58,649 nucleotides of DNA. It comes from Patescibacteria group bacterium UBA5532 (GTDB lineage Bacteria > Patescibacteriota > Gracilibacteria > BD1-5 > UBA2023). The notes beneath the pieces are model-generated. The model did not search any database, was not told the DNA's origin, and saw only the letters and a list, made by a program, of their open reading frames with translations. The DNA lies in assembly GCA_002426885.1 (NCBI GenBank), contig DINU01000004.1, positions 1-58,649 of the forward strand, read 5' to 3'. Shown one piece after another: positions 33,652 through 43,341 of this stretch (within the stretch, counting starts at the first letter, position 1; the number at the start of each line of letters is the position of its first letter). The position numbers and the translations under genes are program-made.

Positions 33652-34467
33652 ATGGCTTCAGCACTCGTAAAGAGCATGCTCGAGAACTCAGTCCATATCG
33701 GACATAAGCGAGAATACTGGTCTCCAAAAATGCGAGATTACATCTATGGAGTTCAGAATGGGATACATATCTTCGATCTGTACAAGACGGAGGAAAAACT
33801 CGAAGAGATGAAAAAAGCTCTCAAGGAACTGACAGAGAAATGACAGACGATCCTCTTCGTCGGGACAAAAGTCCAGACACGAGATCTCGTCAGTGTCCTC
33901 GCAAAAGAAACAGGACACTTCTATCTGAATTCGAAATGGGTCCCAGGACTTCTGACGAATTTCTCGACTATTAAGAAGCGAATCGCATATTATAATCAGC
34001 TCGAGAAAGACCTCGAAAGTGGTATTTTCGACACATATAAGAAGAAAGAGCGTGCAACCAAGATGAAAGAACTCGAGAAACTCCGCATGGCATATGTCGG
34101 GGTAAAAGATATGAAAAAGATCCCAGAGATTCTCTTCGCCGTCGATGGGCGATACGAAGAGCTCGCTCTTACAGAAGCAAAAAGTACAAAAATGACACGT
34201 TTTGCACTTCTTGGATCGACTGGAGATATTGACAAGACAGATTATTTTGTCCCATGTAATGTAAACTCGATCAATGCGATCGCATTTATCCTCGGAGAAC
34301 TGAAACCACATATCGCCCCACGAAAGACAGAAGAACGCGCATTCCAGTCAGCACCTCGCATGGAGCGCATGGCTCCGAAGTGACAACCACGAAGAAATAA
34401 TGCAAGCGGATCGCATGTAGCATCTGACTCAGAGAAGAAGTCTTCTGAGTCTCCAACACAGGAATAA
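33652..34467 (+). CDS. rpsB: 30S ribosomal protein S2
   Basis: 271 aa. Start MASALVKSMLENSVHIGHKR is the classic S2 N-terminus; YGVQNGIHIFDLYKTEE follows, then EKGQTILFVGTKVQTRDLV, in which the Gly is TGA, and FYLNSKWVPGLLTNFSTIKK. S2 binds the 30S head with S1 and is assembled late. A Ser/Asn-rich 30-residue C-terminal extension is added. This is one of the clearest proofs of code 25 in the window: the standard code would stop at residue 64. First gene of the rpsB-tsf operon. Confidence 0.96.
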
Positions 34468-34491
34468 TTTTATTTCTTTATATTTTTCTCT

Positions 34492-34827
34492 ATGGAAATC
34501 ACTCCTCGCGAAAAAATGATCGGCTCTCTCAGCTACATACTTTTTTTCCTTCCGATGCTCCTCGATGAAAAGACGGAGTTTACGATGTTTCACGCGCGAC
34601 AGTCTTTCGGACTTTTTCTCATCGGTCTTATCGCCTCTATTATCTGAGTCATCCCTGTACTTGGAACGCTAGTCTCTACGCTTGCATGGATCGCGATCAC
34701 GATCACGATCATTTTCCTGATGATAAAGACATATCTCGGAGAAAAATTTCTCATCGCTCCACTGAGTGAATTCAGCGCGAAGGCGATCACAAAACTCACA
34801 ATCGAAAAATTCTTTATGATACACTAA
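34492..34827 (+). CDS. Small membrane protein between rpsB and tsf
   Basis: 111 aa with three hydrophobic helices (ILFFLPMLL, SFGLFLIGLIASIIGVIPVL, LAWIAITITIIFLMI). The layout, with a short polar FHARQS loop after helix 1, resembles DUF4870-like or chloroplast-import-like small membrane proteins; this is a loose comparison. It sits 24 bp after rpsB and 24 bp before tsf, so it is in the ribosomal operon, but its function is unknown. Confidence 0.75.
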
Positions 34828-34851
34828 TTTATACTCCTAAATTTTCCCGTT

Positions 34852-35640
34852 ATGGTTACAGCACAAATGATAAAAGAACTCCGTGAAAGAACTGGTGTCG
34901 GTATGTCTGACTGTAAAAATGCGCTTATCGAAGCGGACGGAGATATGGATGCAGCGATCGAAATCCTCCGAAAGAAGGGTCTCGCAAAAGCTGCAAAACG
35001 CTCTGGAAATGAGACAAATGAATGAAAAATCAAGATCGTCCAGGAAGGAAATCGTGCGTATGTCGCGGTCGTCTCATGCGAGACGGACTTCGTCTCACGC
35101 AACGATACATTCGAGGAAATGCTTCAGAAATTTATCGAGATCAGAAAGAAATCTCCTGATGACGCGACTGCGATCGCAGAAGCAGAAGAGCTCAAGGCAA
35201 GCGAATATACACTAAAAGTCGGGGAAAATCTCCAGATTCGCACTCTGACGATGATCGAGTGACCTGTCCTTGCAAATTACATTCATTCGAATTTTAAGAA
35301 TGCTGCACTTCTTGTCGGGAAGGCTGGGACAGATGCAGAGAAACTGCGTCATGTCGCTATGCATGTCGTCGCATCGACTCCACAAGTCGTCTCTCCTGAT
35401 GATATCAGTGACGATATTATCGCAAAAGAAAAAGAGATTCAGCTCGCGATCATGCAACAGGATCCGAAAAATGCGAACAAACCCGCAGAGATTCTCGAGA
35501 AGATTATCGACGGAAAAATGACGAAATTCCGTGAGGAAAATGCACTTATGACCCAGCCTTTCGTAATGAATCCAGATCAGAAGGTCGGAGAATTTATCGG
35601 AAGTGGAAATGTAGAAAAATTCTACCTCTACGTCATCTAG
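34852..35640 (+). CDS. tsf: Elongation factor Ts
   Basis: 262 aa. It exchanges GDP for GTP on EF-Tu. MVTAQMIKELRERTGVGMSD and CKNALIEADGDMDAAIEILR form the N-terminal UBA-like domain; VSCETDFVSRND is the diagnostic EF-Ts core that inserts next to the EF-Tu Mg site; HVVASTPQVVSPDDI starts the C-terminal domain. Two TGA codons fall at Gly positions. Ends at TAG 35638-35640, showing that TAG is a true stop in this organism. Confidence 0.96.
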
Positions 35641-35641
35641 T

Positions 35642-35875
35642 ATGACAATCATGTATGGAATCCTCGGAATACTCTCCCTCGGGATTATGTTTTTCGAGTG
35701 ATTCTATCTCTTGAATACGATACGCGCGCTCAGAAACTCAGATGGTAATACGAATACGATCCGAACATGTATCCAGAATATCCGTATTTTCGCTCCGATT
35801 TTTCTCCTCGCTCTTATACTTACGACATACTTTACCATTCTCTTATTTTCAGAGGGAGTGGGTATAGCCCCATAG
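35642..35875 (+). CDS. Small membrane protein after tsf
   Basis: 77 aa. Two hydrophobic helices (GILGILSLGIMFFEGFYLL and IFAPIFLLALILTTYFTILL) joined by a polar, Thr/Arg/Asn-rich loop. It starts 1 nt after the tsf stop and ends at TAG 35873-35875, inside the first bases of tRNA-Trp. Function unknown. Confidence 0.6.
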
Positions 35876-35939
35876 TTTATCGGTAGAATTGGGGACTCCA
35901 AATCCCTCGAGGTAGGTTCGACTCCTACTGGGGCTGCCA
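35866..35939 (+). tRNA. tRNA-Trp (CCA)
   Basis: AGCCCCA pairs with TGGGGCT, discriminator G, encoded CCA. The anticodon stem GGGGA/TCCCT encloses the loop CTCCAAA with anticodon CCA, which reads UGG. The T-arm is AGTAGGT-like (GTAGG TTCGACT CCTAC). Trp is thus decoded only by UGG, as expected when UGA means Gly. The recombinase stop codon lies inside its T-arm on the opposite strand. Confidence 0.9.
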
Positions 35940-37637
35940 TCTCGTATTTTCATCTCATCCTCCATATTGGAGGATTTTTTGTTGGTTTTGCAATGCTAAC
36001 ATTGGACGTAATGGGGTGTTTCGACTAAGTATTTCAGAGTAGGATGGATTTCTTGTAAAAGTGAAGTTAAAAAGTAGCTTAAGTGTATCGTGATCTCTTG
36101 TACTGGAAGCGATTTTTCATAGGTTTTCGATTAACTTTTTTCAATAACTCTTTAGGTCTTCTACATTTAAAAGCTTTTTGTTTCAGACTAAATCTTCCTC
36201 AACTTTTTGTATTTCGATATTTATATCCTCCAATTGCTCATTTGCACTTGCGAGTAATGTAGGATACTGCGAGATATTTACAATGGACTGGATAATGGTA
36301 TTTCTTTTATCTTTCAATGATTCCAAATATTCCCCCTTTGCCTCCTTGGTCGTGGCAATTTCCATTTTTCTCTTCTCCCAAAGGTGTTTCAGAATTTTTT
36401 CATACAGATTTAGCCATCCTGTCTTATCTACTTCTAATTCAGATAAAAACTGTATAACAATATCCTCAAAATGAGATTGTTTTACGTTAATCCGCTTTTT
36501 CCCAGGTGGCTTCACACTATAGTAAGGGTAAGTTGTTCCATTTCGTCCTTTTGGAGCGTTTCAGAAGAAAAATACGTCAGGATGATTATCGCACGTTATA
36601 AGCTTTCCAAACGGATACTCTGGATTATTTCGATTTCGTTTTTTCCTATTCGGTTTTTCCGATAATTCTTCTCAATGAAGGATTTTTATTTCTCCTTCTA
36701 CAAATGATATCTTTCGTTTTCCCTTATTTGCTTTGTTCCAGAGTTCAACAGATACCAATCATTCATATTTTTGCTTCACAACACGTGTAGGATTCCCTTT
36801 CCAAGTTATTACTGAAATACCAGCATATATTGGATTTTTTATATGTTCTTGTATTTTTTTATCTGAAAGTGGCAAGCCTCATTTTGTGCCAATAGGCTTT
36901 GTTTTGGATTTATCCCATAATTGTTGAATTCTTGAGATGTAGCCCATCATATTTACTTCCTCTGCAATTTGTTTATCAGGATATCCTTGAGCTTTCATCT
37001 CAAAAATACGTCTAATCCAAACTGCTTCTTTTGAATCAGGTATCTGTATAGTCTTTTTTCAATGCTCTGTAAAAATAAGCGTATTTTGGTAACCAAATAT
37101 CGACTCTCTTGTCCAATATCACTCCAGTGAATTTCTAATTTCTTGAGATATAGTTCTTTGAAGGATTGCATTTCGTTCGTGTTTAGCGCTCATTGCCATC
37201 ATTATTTCACTCGACTCTGAAGGGTTTATATTTGCCCAACTATATTCAGTGGTATTCATACCGTTAATATGAACAACATTGCGTTCTTCCTGGATAATTC
37301 ATTGAGTATCAGATAAAGCAGTACCTAATACCTTTAGTCGGCTCTTAATGCTAAAATGCACTTCGACTCATCATCGAGTATTTCGATCAATTTTATACAC
37401 TAAAAAATAATGCACTTGTATTCATTGTAACTTTAATTGCTTAATATGCTCGAATGCATTATCAAGTTCAGGACGACTATCTTTAGTTCCAGTAAACTGT
37501 TCTTGGAATACGCCCACTACCGTCCAGCCATTTTGTTTAGCATATCTATGAAGTTCACTTACTTGCACATCCAAGCTTTCACCTTGAGTGGACTGTTTTT
37601 GTGTCGATACACGAGCATAGAGAATAACGTTAGGCAT
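35925..37637 (-). CDS. Large serine recombinase
   Basis: 570 aa. Resolvase-type catalytic domain: VILYARVSTQKQSTQG with the nucleophile Ser near residue 11, FQEQFTGTKDSRPEL, VYKIDRNTRG and the helix MMAMSAKHERNAIL. Then a recombinase domain (about 175-300: PDKQIAEEVNM, IQEHIKNPIYAG), a reduced zinc-ribbon-like part (LITCDNHPDVFF) and a coiled-coil (390-470), as in phage-type large serine integrases. It would integrate or excise the adjacent element by strand exchange. The frame has no TAA/TAG until 35925, within tRNA-Trp. The gene overlaps the small ORF upstream by 8 nt. Confidence 0.9.
35957..35980 (+). terminator. Terminator after tRNA-Trp
   Basis: ATCCTCC/GGAGGAT with a five-base loop and six T. 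It ends the rpsB-tsf-tRNA transcript and lies inside the recombinase reading frame on the other strand. Confidence 0.8.
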
Positions 37638-37776
37638 ATTCCTTGATATAGTGATTAATAGTAAGGTTTCCGAACATTTCTGTTACTTCGAGAAGTTTTT
37701 GTATGTCTTCATCGGAACATTCTTTGTATTTGTTTCAGAGTAAGTTCCTTACCTCGAGTACTGATAACTCTGTCAT
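37630..37776 (-). CDS. Small protein overlapping the recombinase start
   Basis: 48 aa, mostly helical (MTELSVLEVRNLLGNKYKEC, then LLEVTEMFGNL). Its stop TAA overlaps the recombinase ATG region by 8 nt, the coupling typical of small integrase-associated proteins such as recombination-directionality or regulatory factors. Function is not shown by sequence. Confidence 0.5.
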
Positions 37777-37798
37777 AGAGTTGAGATTCTGCTATTCT

Positions 37799-37876
37799 CT
37801 ATCCTAGAGCATATAACAGTGATCTAATTTCCTCATCGAGAGGAAGAATGCCATCATCTAAATCAAAAATATACAT
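37799..37876 (-). CDS. Possible 25-aa peptide
   Basis: ATG 37876 opens 25 acidic codons (MYIFDLDDGILPLDEEIRSL start) to a TAG, filling the gap between the MerR-like gene and the 48-aa ORF. It may be translated or may be a remnant. Confidence 0.25.
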   Translation of the reverse strand: MYIFDLDDGILPLDEEIRSLLYALG

Positions 37877-37897
37877 TACTTGCTTGGCATACTATTC

Positions 37898-38731
37898 TTA
37901 TAACTTTTTCCGCACTTCTTTCTTTACTGCAATCACTTTATCATTGTGTTTTACTACCCGTACTCCTCATCATTCATTTTGGGCTTCTTGCTTTATTTGT
38001 TCTATAGTCTTTTTCTTTATATCTTCATCAGTATCAATCTGGACGTGGGTGTATTTCTTTTGATTCTTGGTTATGTGTATGGTATGGCGTTTCGTGGTAT
38101 CGAGAGATCTTGCGAGTCGTATAATCTCTTTTTCTTCATTTGTGAGACTATTCTTTTCTATAAATACTTCGGTATGAAGTGCTACTCTACCTGCGATACT
38201 ATTAAATGGTACTAGGAGTATGGGTTTAAAACTTTCTCAGTGTATAAGATGGTTATATTTTCATTCTTCTAAGAATTCAAATTGCTCACCTCCATCAAAT
38301 GAAATATAATATCGAGCATTTTGGTATATTGAAGTATGCACAAGAAAGTCAAAGTTGAGAGAACTTACTCCAGGTTTGCGACCGTGCATCTCTTGATGAA
38401 TAGCCATATCATTTACGCCATATACTTTGTATTTTATATTTTTAATGGTAGCAATGGGAACTCCCCATTCACGTAACATACTAACAAGCTGTAGCCAATA
38501 AAAATCGCTAACCGAAAAGTATCTCCAGCCTCCATCGGAGACTATTCTTTCGTAGTTAATAAGTCCAGCATTAGACCAGTCTCTTATAGTTTTATGAGTA
38601 ATACCACTATGTTTTACCTCCAAGAGCTTCTGATATATGTACTTGCCTTTTTCTGTTTCTCGATCTTGGGAAAGGTATTTTACGAGATTCTCTCATACTT
38701 TTCACTCGAATAGCCTAGTATATGGATTCAT
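37898..38731 (-). CDS. MerR-like transcriptional regulator of the integrated element
   Basis: 277 aa. Residues 35-95 resemble a MerR-type winged helix: GITHKTIRDWSNAGLIN, then GGWRYFSVSDFYWLQLV, with the W-R-Y-F turn in place of the usual R-x-Y. The remainder (about 120-277) has a beta-rich segment ending PILLVPFNSIAGRV and a Lys-rich tail. It is the first minus-strand gene of the recombinase cluster, and a 14-bp inverted repeat lies 2 nt upstream of its start codon, so autoregulation and control of recombinase expression are likely. Ligand unknown. Confidence 0.7.
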
Positions 38732-38733
38732 AA

Positions 38734-38767
38734 AATAGTATTTAGACTTTAATGTCTAAATACTATT
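38734..38767. promoter_or_regulatory. 14-bp inverted repeat, candidate operator
   Basis: AATAGTATTTAGAC, six-base spacer TTTAAT, then GTCTAAATACTATT: a perfect palindrome 2 nt before the MerR-like start codon. It may be an operator, or in RNA a hairpin next to the start codon. Confidence 0.65.
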
Positions 38768-38791
38768 GATTTTTGTATGAATTGCAATTTT

Positions 38792-39550
38792 TTATAGATT
38801 ATCCGTTACAAGCGTTGCTATAATAACCCCGATAGATAAGATCACTCATCCTATCATTAGCATCTTATTTTCTCCTTCATAGAATCTCTCTCCAGCTACG
38901 CTTCCACTTCTTCCAAAGAGGTATACTGGAGTTATGGCTAGGTTGATAAATGGAAATATATTGTAGATTACGGAAGTTCCTGCACTTACATTTCCAAGAT
39001 CTTTTCATCTCCCCATTGCAAGGAATAATATCTCTAAGGCAAATAGGATAAAAATAGGCGCACAGGATGTTCCAGGAATGTATGCTTTTTTTAGAGAGGA
39101 TACCGTAACTCCTACTGCGATGAGAAATAAGATAAACTCCCATCTTTTTACTGGCGACCCTAGACGAAAGAAATCCCAGAAAGATCTACTTTTATCGTGC
39201 CCTTCTTTTTTAAGAAGCATTTCTACTGAATAGAAAAAGAAGGCAATCTCGGGAAGTACAAGAAGCGAAAGAGATAAGGCACTTCCGAAACTTCATCCGA
39301 ACTTATCAATTCCTTCTAGAGTATAGAAAAAAGGAAGGGATGTTATAATGATGAAAAGAGTATTTCTTCCTCGTTTGAGGATATTATGATTCAGAATCTG
39401 AGATCCCTTTTCTGTAATTGGCTTTATAAGTTCTTTTGTTTCATCTACTTTTCTTTTTCTCATCTCCACTTTATCCAACCATTCGCCACAATGTTTACAT
39501 TTTATGGCTTTATTTTGAATCTCTTCTCCGCAATATGGACAGGTTCTCAT
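38792..39550 (-). CDS. Zinc-ribbon membrane protein
   Basis: 252 aa. A double-zinc-ribbon start MRTCPYCGEEIQNKAIKCKH (CPYC...CKHC pairs) is followed by a Lys-rich linker and five or six membrane helices (FIIITSLPFFYTL, ALSLSLLVLPEIAFFF, FILFLIAVGVTV, MLMIGGVILSIGVII). Such zinc-ribbon plus helix proteins are common in bacteria but of unknown role. ATG 39550 was preferred to an upstream GTG because it starts at the ribbon. A structured leader precedes it. Confidence 0.7.
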
Positions 39551-39606
39551 AGGAATATAAATGGTAATGAAATAAATCACTACCAGAATGTCGTCCTGGC
39601 AAACAA

Positions 39607-39715
39607 AAAGGGCAACCGAAGGCTCTTATGTTCGCCAGAACAAGTTTCCTTAACATACCTTAGTACGCAAAAGGGCGAGCAACATCAGTTGCCCTATATC
39701 GTCACAAAGGTATGT
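39607..39715 (-). ncRNA. Structured leader with mutually exclusive stems (attenuator-like)
   Basis: Read on the minus strand: AGGGCAAC (39695-39688) can pair with GTTGCCCT (39616-39609), which is followed by a T run, a terminator. The same AGGGCAAC also forms a local GCAAC/GTTGC hairpin with its neighbour (39679-39692). A third pairing, AAGGTATGT with ACATACCTT (39715-39707 with 39661-39653), crosses the first. The region lies just upstream of the zinc-ribbon membrane gene, so transcriptional attenuation is plausible. Confidence 0.4.
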
Positions 39716-39759
39716 CATAAAAGGGGTTAAAAAAACTTATTCTGGCACAAGCAGTATAT

Positions 39760-39786
39760 GAAAAATCCCTCGCTAGACAAGGGATT
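39760..39786 (-). terminator. Terminator of the 40306-39773 gene
   Basis: AATCCCT/AGGGATT stem with a nine-base loop and a T run on the minus strand. The TAG stop of the gene lies in its loop. Confidence 0.7.
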
Positions 39787-40306
39787 CTCAGGTAAGTGTT
39801 ATATATTGCCTCTCTAGCCTGCACATTTTTCGCTCAAGAATAGGGAGATACTCTCTGAGAGATCTACAGAGACCTCGATTCTGAAATCTAAGAAGTTGAG
39901 CATATTTCCGAGTTGGTACATTATTCACGTGCGTCTTATGTATCTTATCTCGTCTTTTCTCGATCTCATCTCTTTTTAGGATTGTTTGAGTTACGATCCT
40001 TTGCTCCCTGGACTTATTTTGTGAGACATAGGAGAGGTTTAATGTTTCTCGACTATAGTAGGTACTATCAAGAGGTGAAAAGTATAAATTTAGGCACTTT
40101 TTGTGTGTTTTTGGACAGATGAACCACCAGCGATATCCGCCAAATTCACACTTTGTCGATACTATGTGTACTTTTGTTCGAAATCTCGATAAGGATACTT
40201 CCAGTGGATTGGATTCATCGTGCCTTTCTGGAAAGCAATAATTCGTATACGTACCAAGACTTTTTATAGTTATTTTTTCATACTCTTCCACTGTGGACTT
40301 TCTCAT
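39773..40306 (-). CDS. Hypothetical protein of the RWWF..CP type
   Basis: 177 aa, with TGA read as Gly six codons before TAG 39773. The block GYRWWFICPKTHKKCLNLYF and then LSYVSQNKSREQ recalls a widespread, uncharacterised zinc-binding family in which W-W-F-x-CP is followed by CR-C and S-Q; here the second cysteine pair is missing (YYSRETLNLSY), so zinc binding may be lost. No known function. Same strand as the helicase operon, ending before the zinc-ribbon gene. Confidence 0.55.
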
Positions 40307-40327
40307 ATTTTTGTCGAAAAGATTAGT

Positions 40328-40999
40328 TTATCGGATAAGAATGTGTGTTTTCTTACTTTCATTTTCAGTTATACAGGAATCAAATAAATTGGTGGTTTCT
40401 AGGATTGAATGTAAATCTGGAATTTCAATAAATTTCTCAGAGTAAAATGCTTTGATAATGAAATGAATATATTGTGAAGGAGTTAGAGGACTAGATAAAG
40501 TGATTCTACAATTCTTATAACTTCCTATAGATAAGTGGCTATAGGAATGAAGATATTCATTAAAAGCATCATCATCTCTTTTATAGTCGAATCTTAGGGG
40601 CGTAGAAACATTGTCAACATATATTTGGTCTCAGAAAATTTGCATTCAATATAGTCTTTCCTCAAATTCATCTGGATCTTCTCAAAATTGTATAGATCCT
40701 ATATCAGGGTAGTATACAAGTCTATGAGAAAGTAATATATTTCATTTGGAATCAAAGTTATATAGCATTTGAATCATTGCCCCATCTAGGAACTGGAAAT
40801 TAAAGTTTCAATCTTTTTGAACTTGGATATAGATATCATTGTACATATCCTTCTTAAATTCTTGTGAGATTCACCTAAAGGTATCCCATTGGATTTGGTT
40901 TCATCTTACCACAGGAAAGTTGCTGGCTTTTAAAAGTGATTCCCCGTTGAGCTTTTGTGTAATAAGGTATATTTCTTTATAAATCTCATTTATCAGCAT
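40328..40999 (-). CDS. DUF2290-like protein
   Basis: 223 aa. The central part carries HSYSHLSIGSYKNCRITLSS followed by PLTPSQYIHFIIKAFY, the pattern of DUF2290 (H-x-H-x-G...C-R-I..P-x-P..F..F-I). The function of the family is unknown; members are often found beside helicases or nucleases in accessory DNA. ATG 40999 lies inside the helicase gene's last 23 nt, so translation is coupled. This is the third gene of the GHKL-helicase unit. Confidence 0.6.
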
Positions 41000-43229
41000 T
41001 TGCAACTTTTTTAATAAGTAATTGGATTTCTTCAGGATAGTCTGCAATGTCTACTTCTCAGTCTTGTATTCTTTTTATAATACTTATAAATTCATAGGCA
41101 CCCTTAATGTCATTCTTCATAGTTTTTATAGATTTTTGATCTACACTCCTGTAGACTGTATTCATCTTTTGAATCTCTTCAGGGGTTGGATACCTAAAAT
41201 TTAGGTAATAGTTCTTATCTCTAAGATCGGAAAACTCTTTTGTAAGTAATTCAAAATCCGATCATACTCAGCATATATTTACGGTTCATTTACTTCTTGT
41301 TATTGCAACAAATAATGAATTCCTCTTTTGTTTTAGTTCAAATGCATCATTTATGTCACCTCTATAGCAATTTTCTGCTCAGATTATATAAACTCTTCAT
41401 ACTTCGTTTCATTTAGCACGTCTAATTCAGGTTATAGTAACGGCATCGCTTTTATAAAAAATATCTGGACTATCTTCTCAGGCAAAATATGTTTTTATTC
41501 CCTTTGTGAAAAGTGTTTCCGAAATAATTCAATTAAGTTTTTGTGCACTTTTCCAATCTCAAAGATATATGACTAATATATCATTATGCTCAAGATCTTC
41601 ATTTTTTATATCGTTTTCTATACTGTTGGCAACAAAATTAGCTTCTTGAGCTAAGTTATCAAATTTATGGAAATTAACAAATTCCTGGCTTTGGTAATAT
41701 GTTGAGAAATATGATGGGCTTGTTTCATTATCGCGATATAATGTTACAATATTGCCTCATTCTAACTGATCATTTGTTTTATATCCAATATCTTTCCATA
41801 ACTCTGGGTCATCAAAGAATTGTACCAAGGGTGATCCGATAATACTACTTTGTTTTCTATATATACCGAATCATAGTCAATGTGCAGAGGTAATAACTTC
41901 TCTAGAATTTCGATAACATTTTGGCAGTATAATATCTTGATCATCTGGATTTATAATTGGTTCTCAGAATATTTTTTCAGGATCAGGTAAAAACGCACCC
42001 TCGTCAAGCTTTTGAAGTTCATCATAAGCATATACAAGTCGTCTCTTTCCCTCTTTTGTTGGATTCAATATTTCGTAACAAATTTTCAAGAAATTTTCAG
42101 ATAAATCTTGCGCTTCATCAACAAAAATCATATCATATTCAGGAACTAAAGTATTATTCTTTTTATATTCACCAATTTCTTTAAGCATTTCTATACATAT
42201 TGCATCAAACTCGGTCGTATTATATTGCTCAGCGAATTTCTTAGATTGCCAAAGATTATAATAGTTAATTCACAGTCTTCTGGCAATATTTAAGTAAATA
42301 CCCTCTTTTCACTCTTTCTGAGTACCCCAAGCGTGAATTATATCTATTTTGCTCCAATCTGGCTTATCTCAGTTTTTTGAAATGCAAAAGGCTTCGATTT
42401 TATCGATAAATTGTTGCTTAAGGGATCTTGTATGAAATGTTACGGCAATCTTTGCTTCAGGTCTCATTAAATGAAACTGGGCAACCTTTAAAGCAAGAAC
42501 TATTGTCTTTCCTGAGCCTGCAAGCCCTCTGATCCTTTGTATTCCATCAAAGAATTTGATAACTGCCTTTTCTTGTCTAGGGTCTAAGTTTGCTATCTCC
42601 GCCTCGGATTTATTTAATTTATCTCATAGACTGCCTTCTTTAGTAATTTTTCTTTTCTTCTTTGGCTTAAGATTTATCAAATCTTGAATTACTGATAAGG
42701 CTGTTTCGTATTTCTTTTCTTCTAATGGCTTTACTTTTCCACCAAATATAGACTTTTCTAATTCTGTTTTTGAAAGAGCAAAAGGAATAATCTGGGATGT
42801 TCCAAGTAGACCATAAAGTCTACTCTTCTCAAGAGTTGAAAATCTATCTCGAAAGTTCTCAGATGAATATGAAACTAATTTAATATCGACATTTATCCCT
42901 CAAGTATCTTCATCAAAGAATATGTCATTTCACATAAACTTTTGAGCAAGAACTCTTTTCATATATCGTTGATTCTTTTGTTCCCAGTTCAGAAGATCCT
43001 CAGTAGGATTAGGTATAAGGCTAAATATGTATATGCCTTGTTTTTGACTTATTAAAAGAGCATCTATCTTTCAAGAATCATTACTACTTCATACTATAGG
43101 GTATCCTAAATATAGGATACCCTCGATTTGCTTATCATTCATTATACTCTTTAGATCAGTCTTTAACTGGTCTCATAAAGCCTTTTTATCGTCTTCAACT
43201 AGTGATTCTCTTATATCGAGATATTCCAT
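40977..43229 (-). CDS. UvrD/Rep-type superfamily 1 helicase with N-terminal nuclease-like domain
   Basis: 750 aa. Helicase motifs in order: IRGLAGSGKTIVLAL (Walker A, about residue 235), IAVTFHTRSLK (Ia), IFVDEAQDLSENF (motif II, about 368), RLVYAYDELQ, ILPKCYRNSREV (motif IV) and FVAITRSKWTV (motif VI, about 640). Residues 35-75 (EGILYLGYPIVGSSNDSGKI, then DALLISQKQGIYIFSL) look like a NERD-type PD-(D/E)XK fold, but the catalytic E-x-K is not obvious, so it may be inactive or DNA-binding only. It couples ATP hydrolysis to DNA unwinding. 112 bp after the GHKL gene. Confidence 0.85.
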
Positions 43230-43341
43230 AAAAGTAATGTTTACTTAATAAAATTTATTATAGGGAGTTTTTTTAAAAGAAATTTACTGAAAACAATTTC
43301 TACTAGAATTTAAATATAAAAAAATAAGCTTAAATTCTTGA

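Noticed and set aside
33279..33677. 132-residue minus-strand frame before rpsB
   Set aside because: Lys/Arg/Phe-rich and overlaps the rpsB start and the promoter region; composition is that of AT-rich intergenic DNA.
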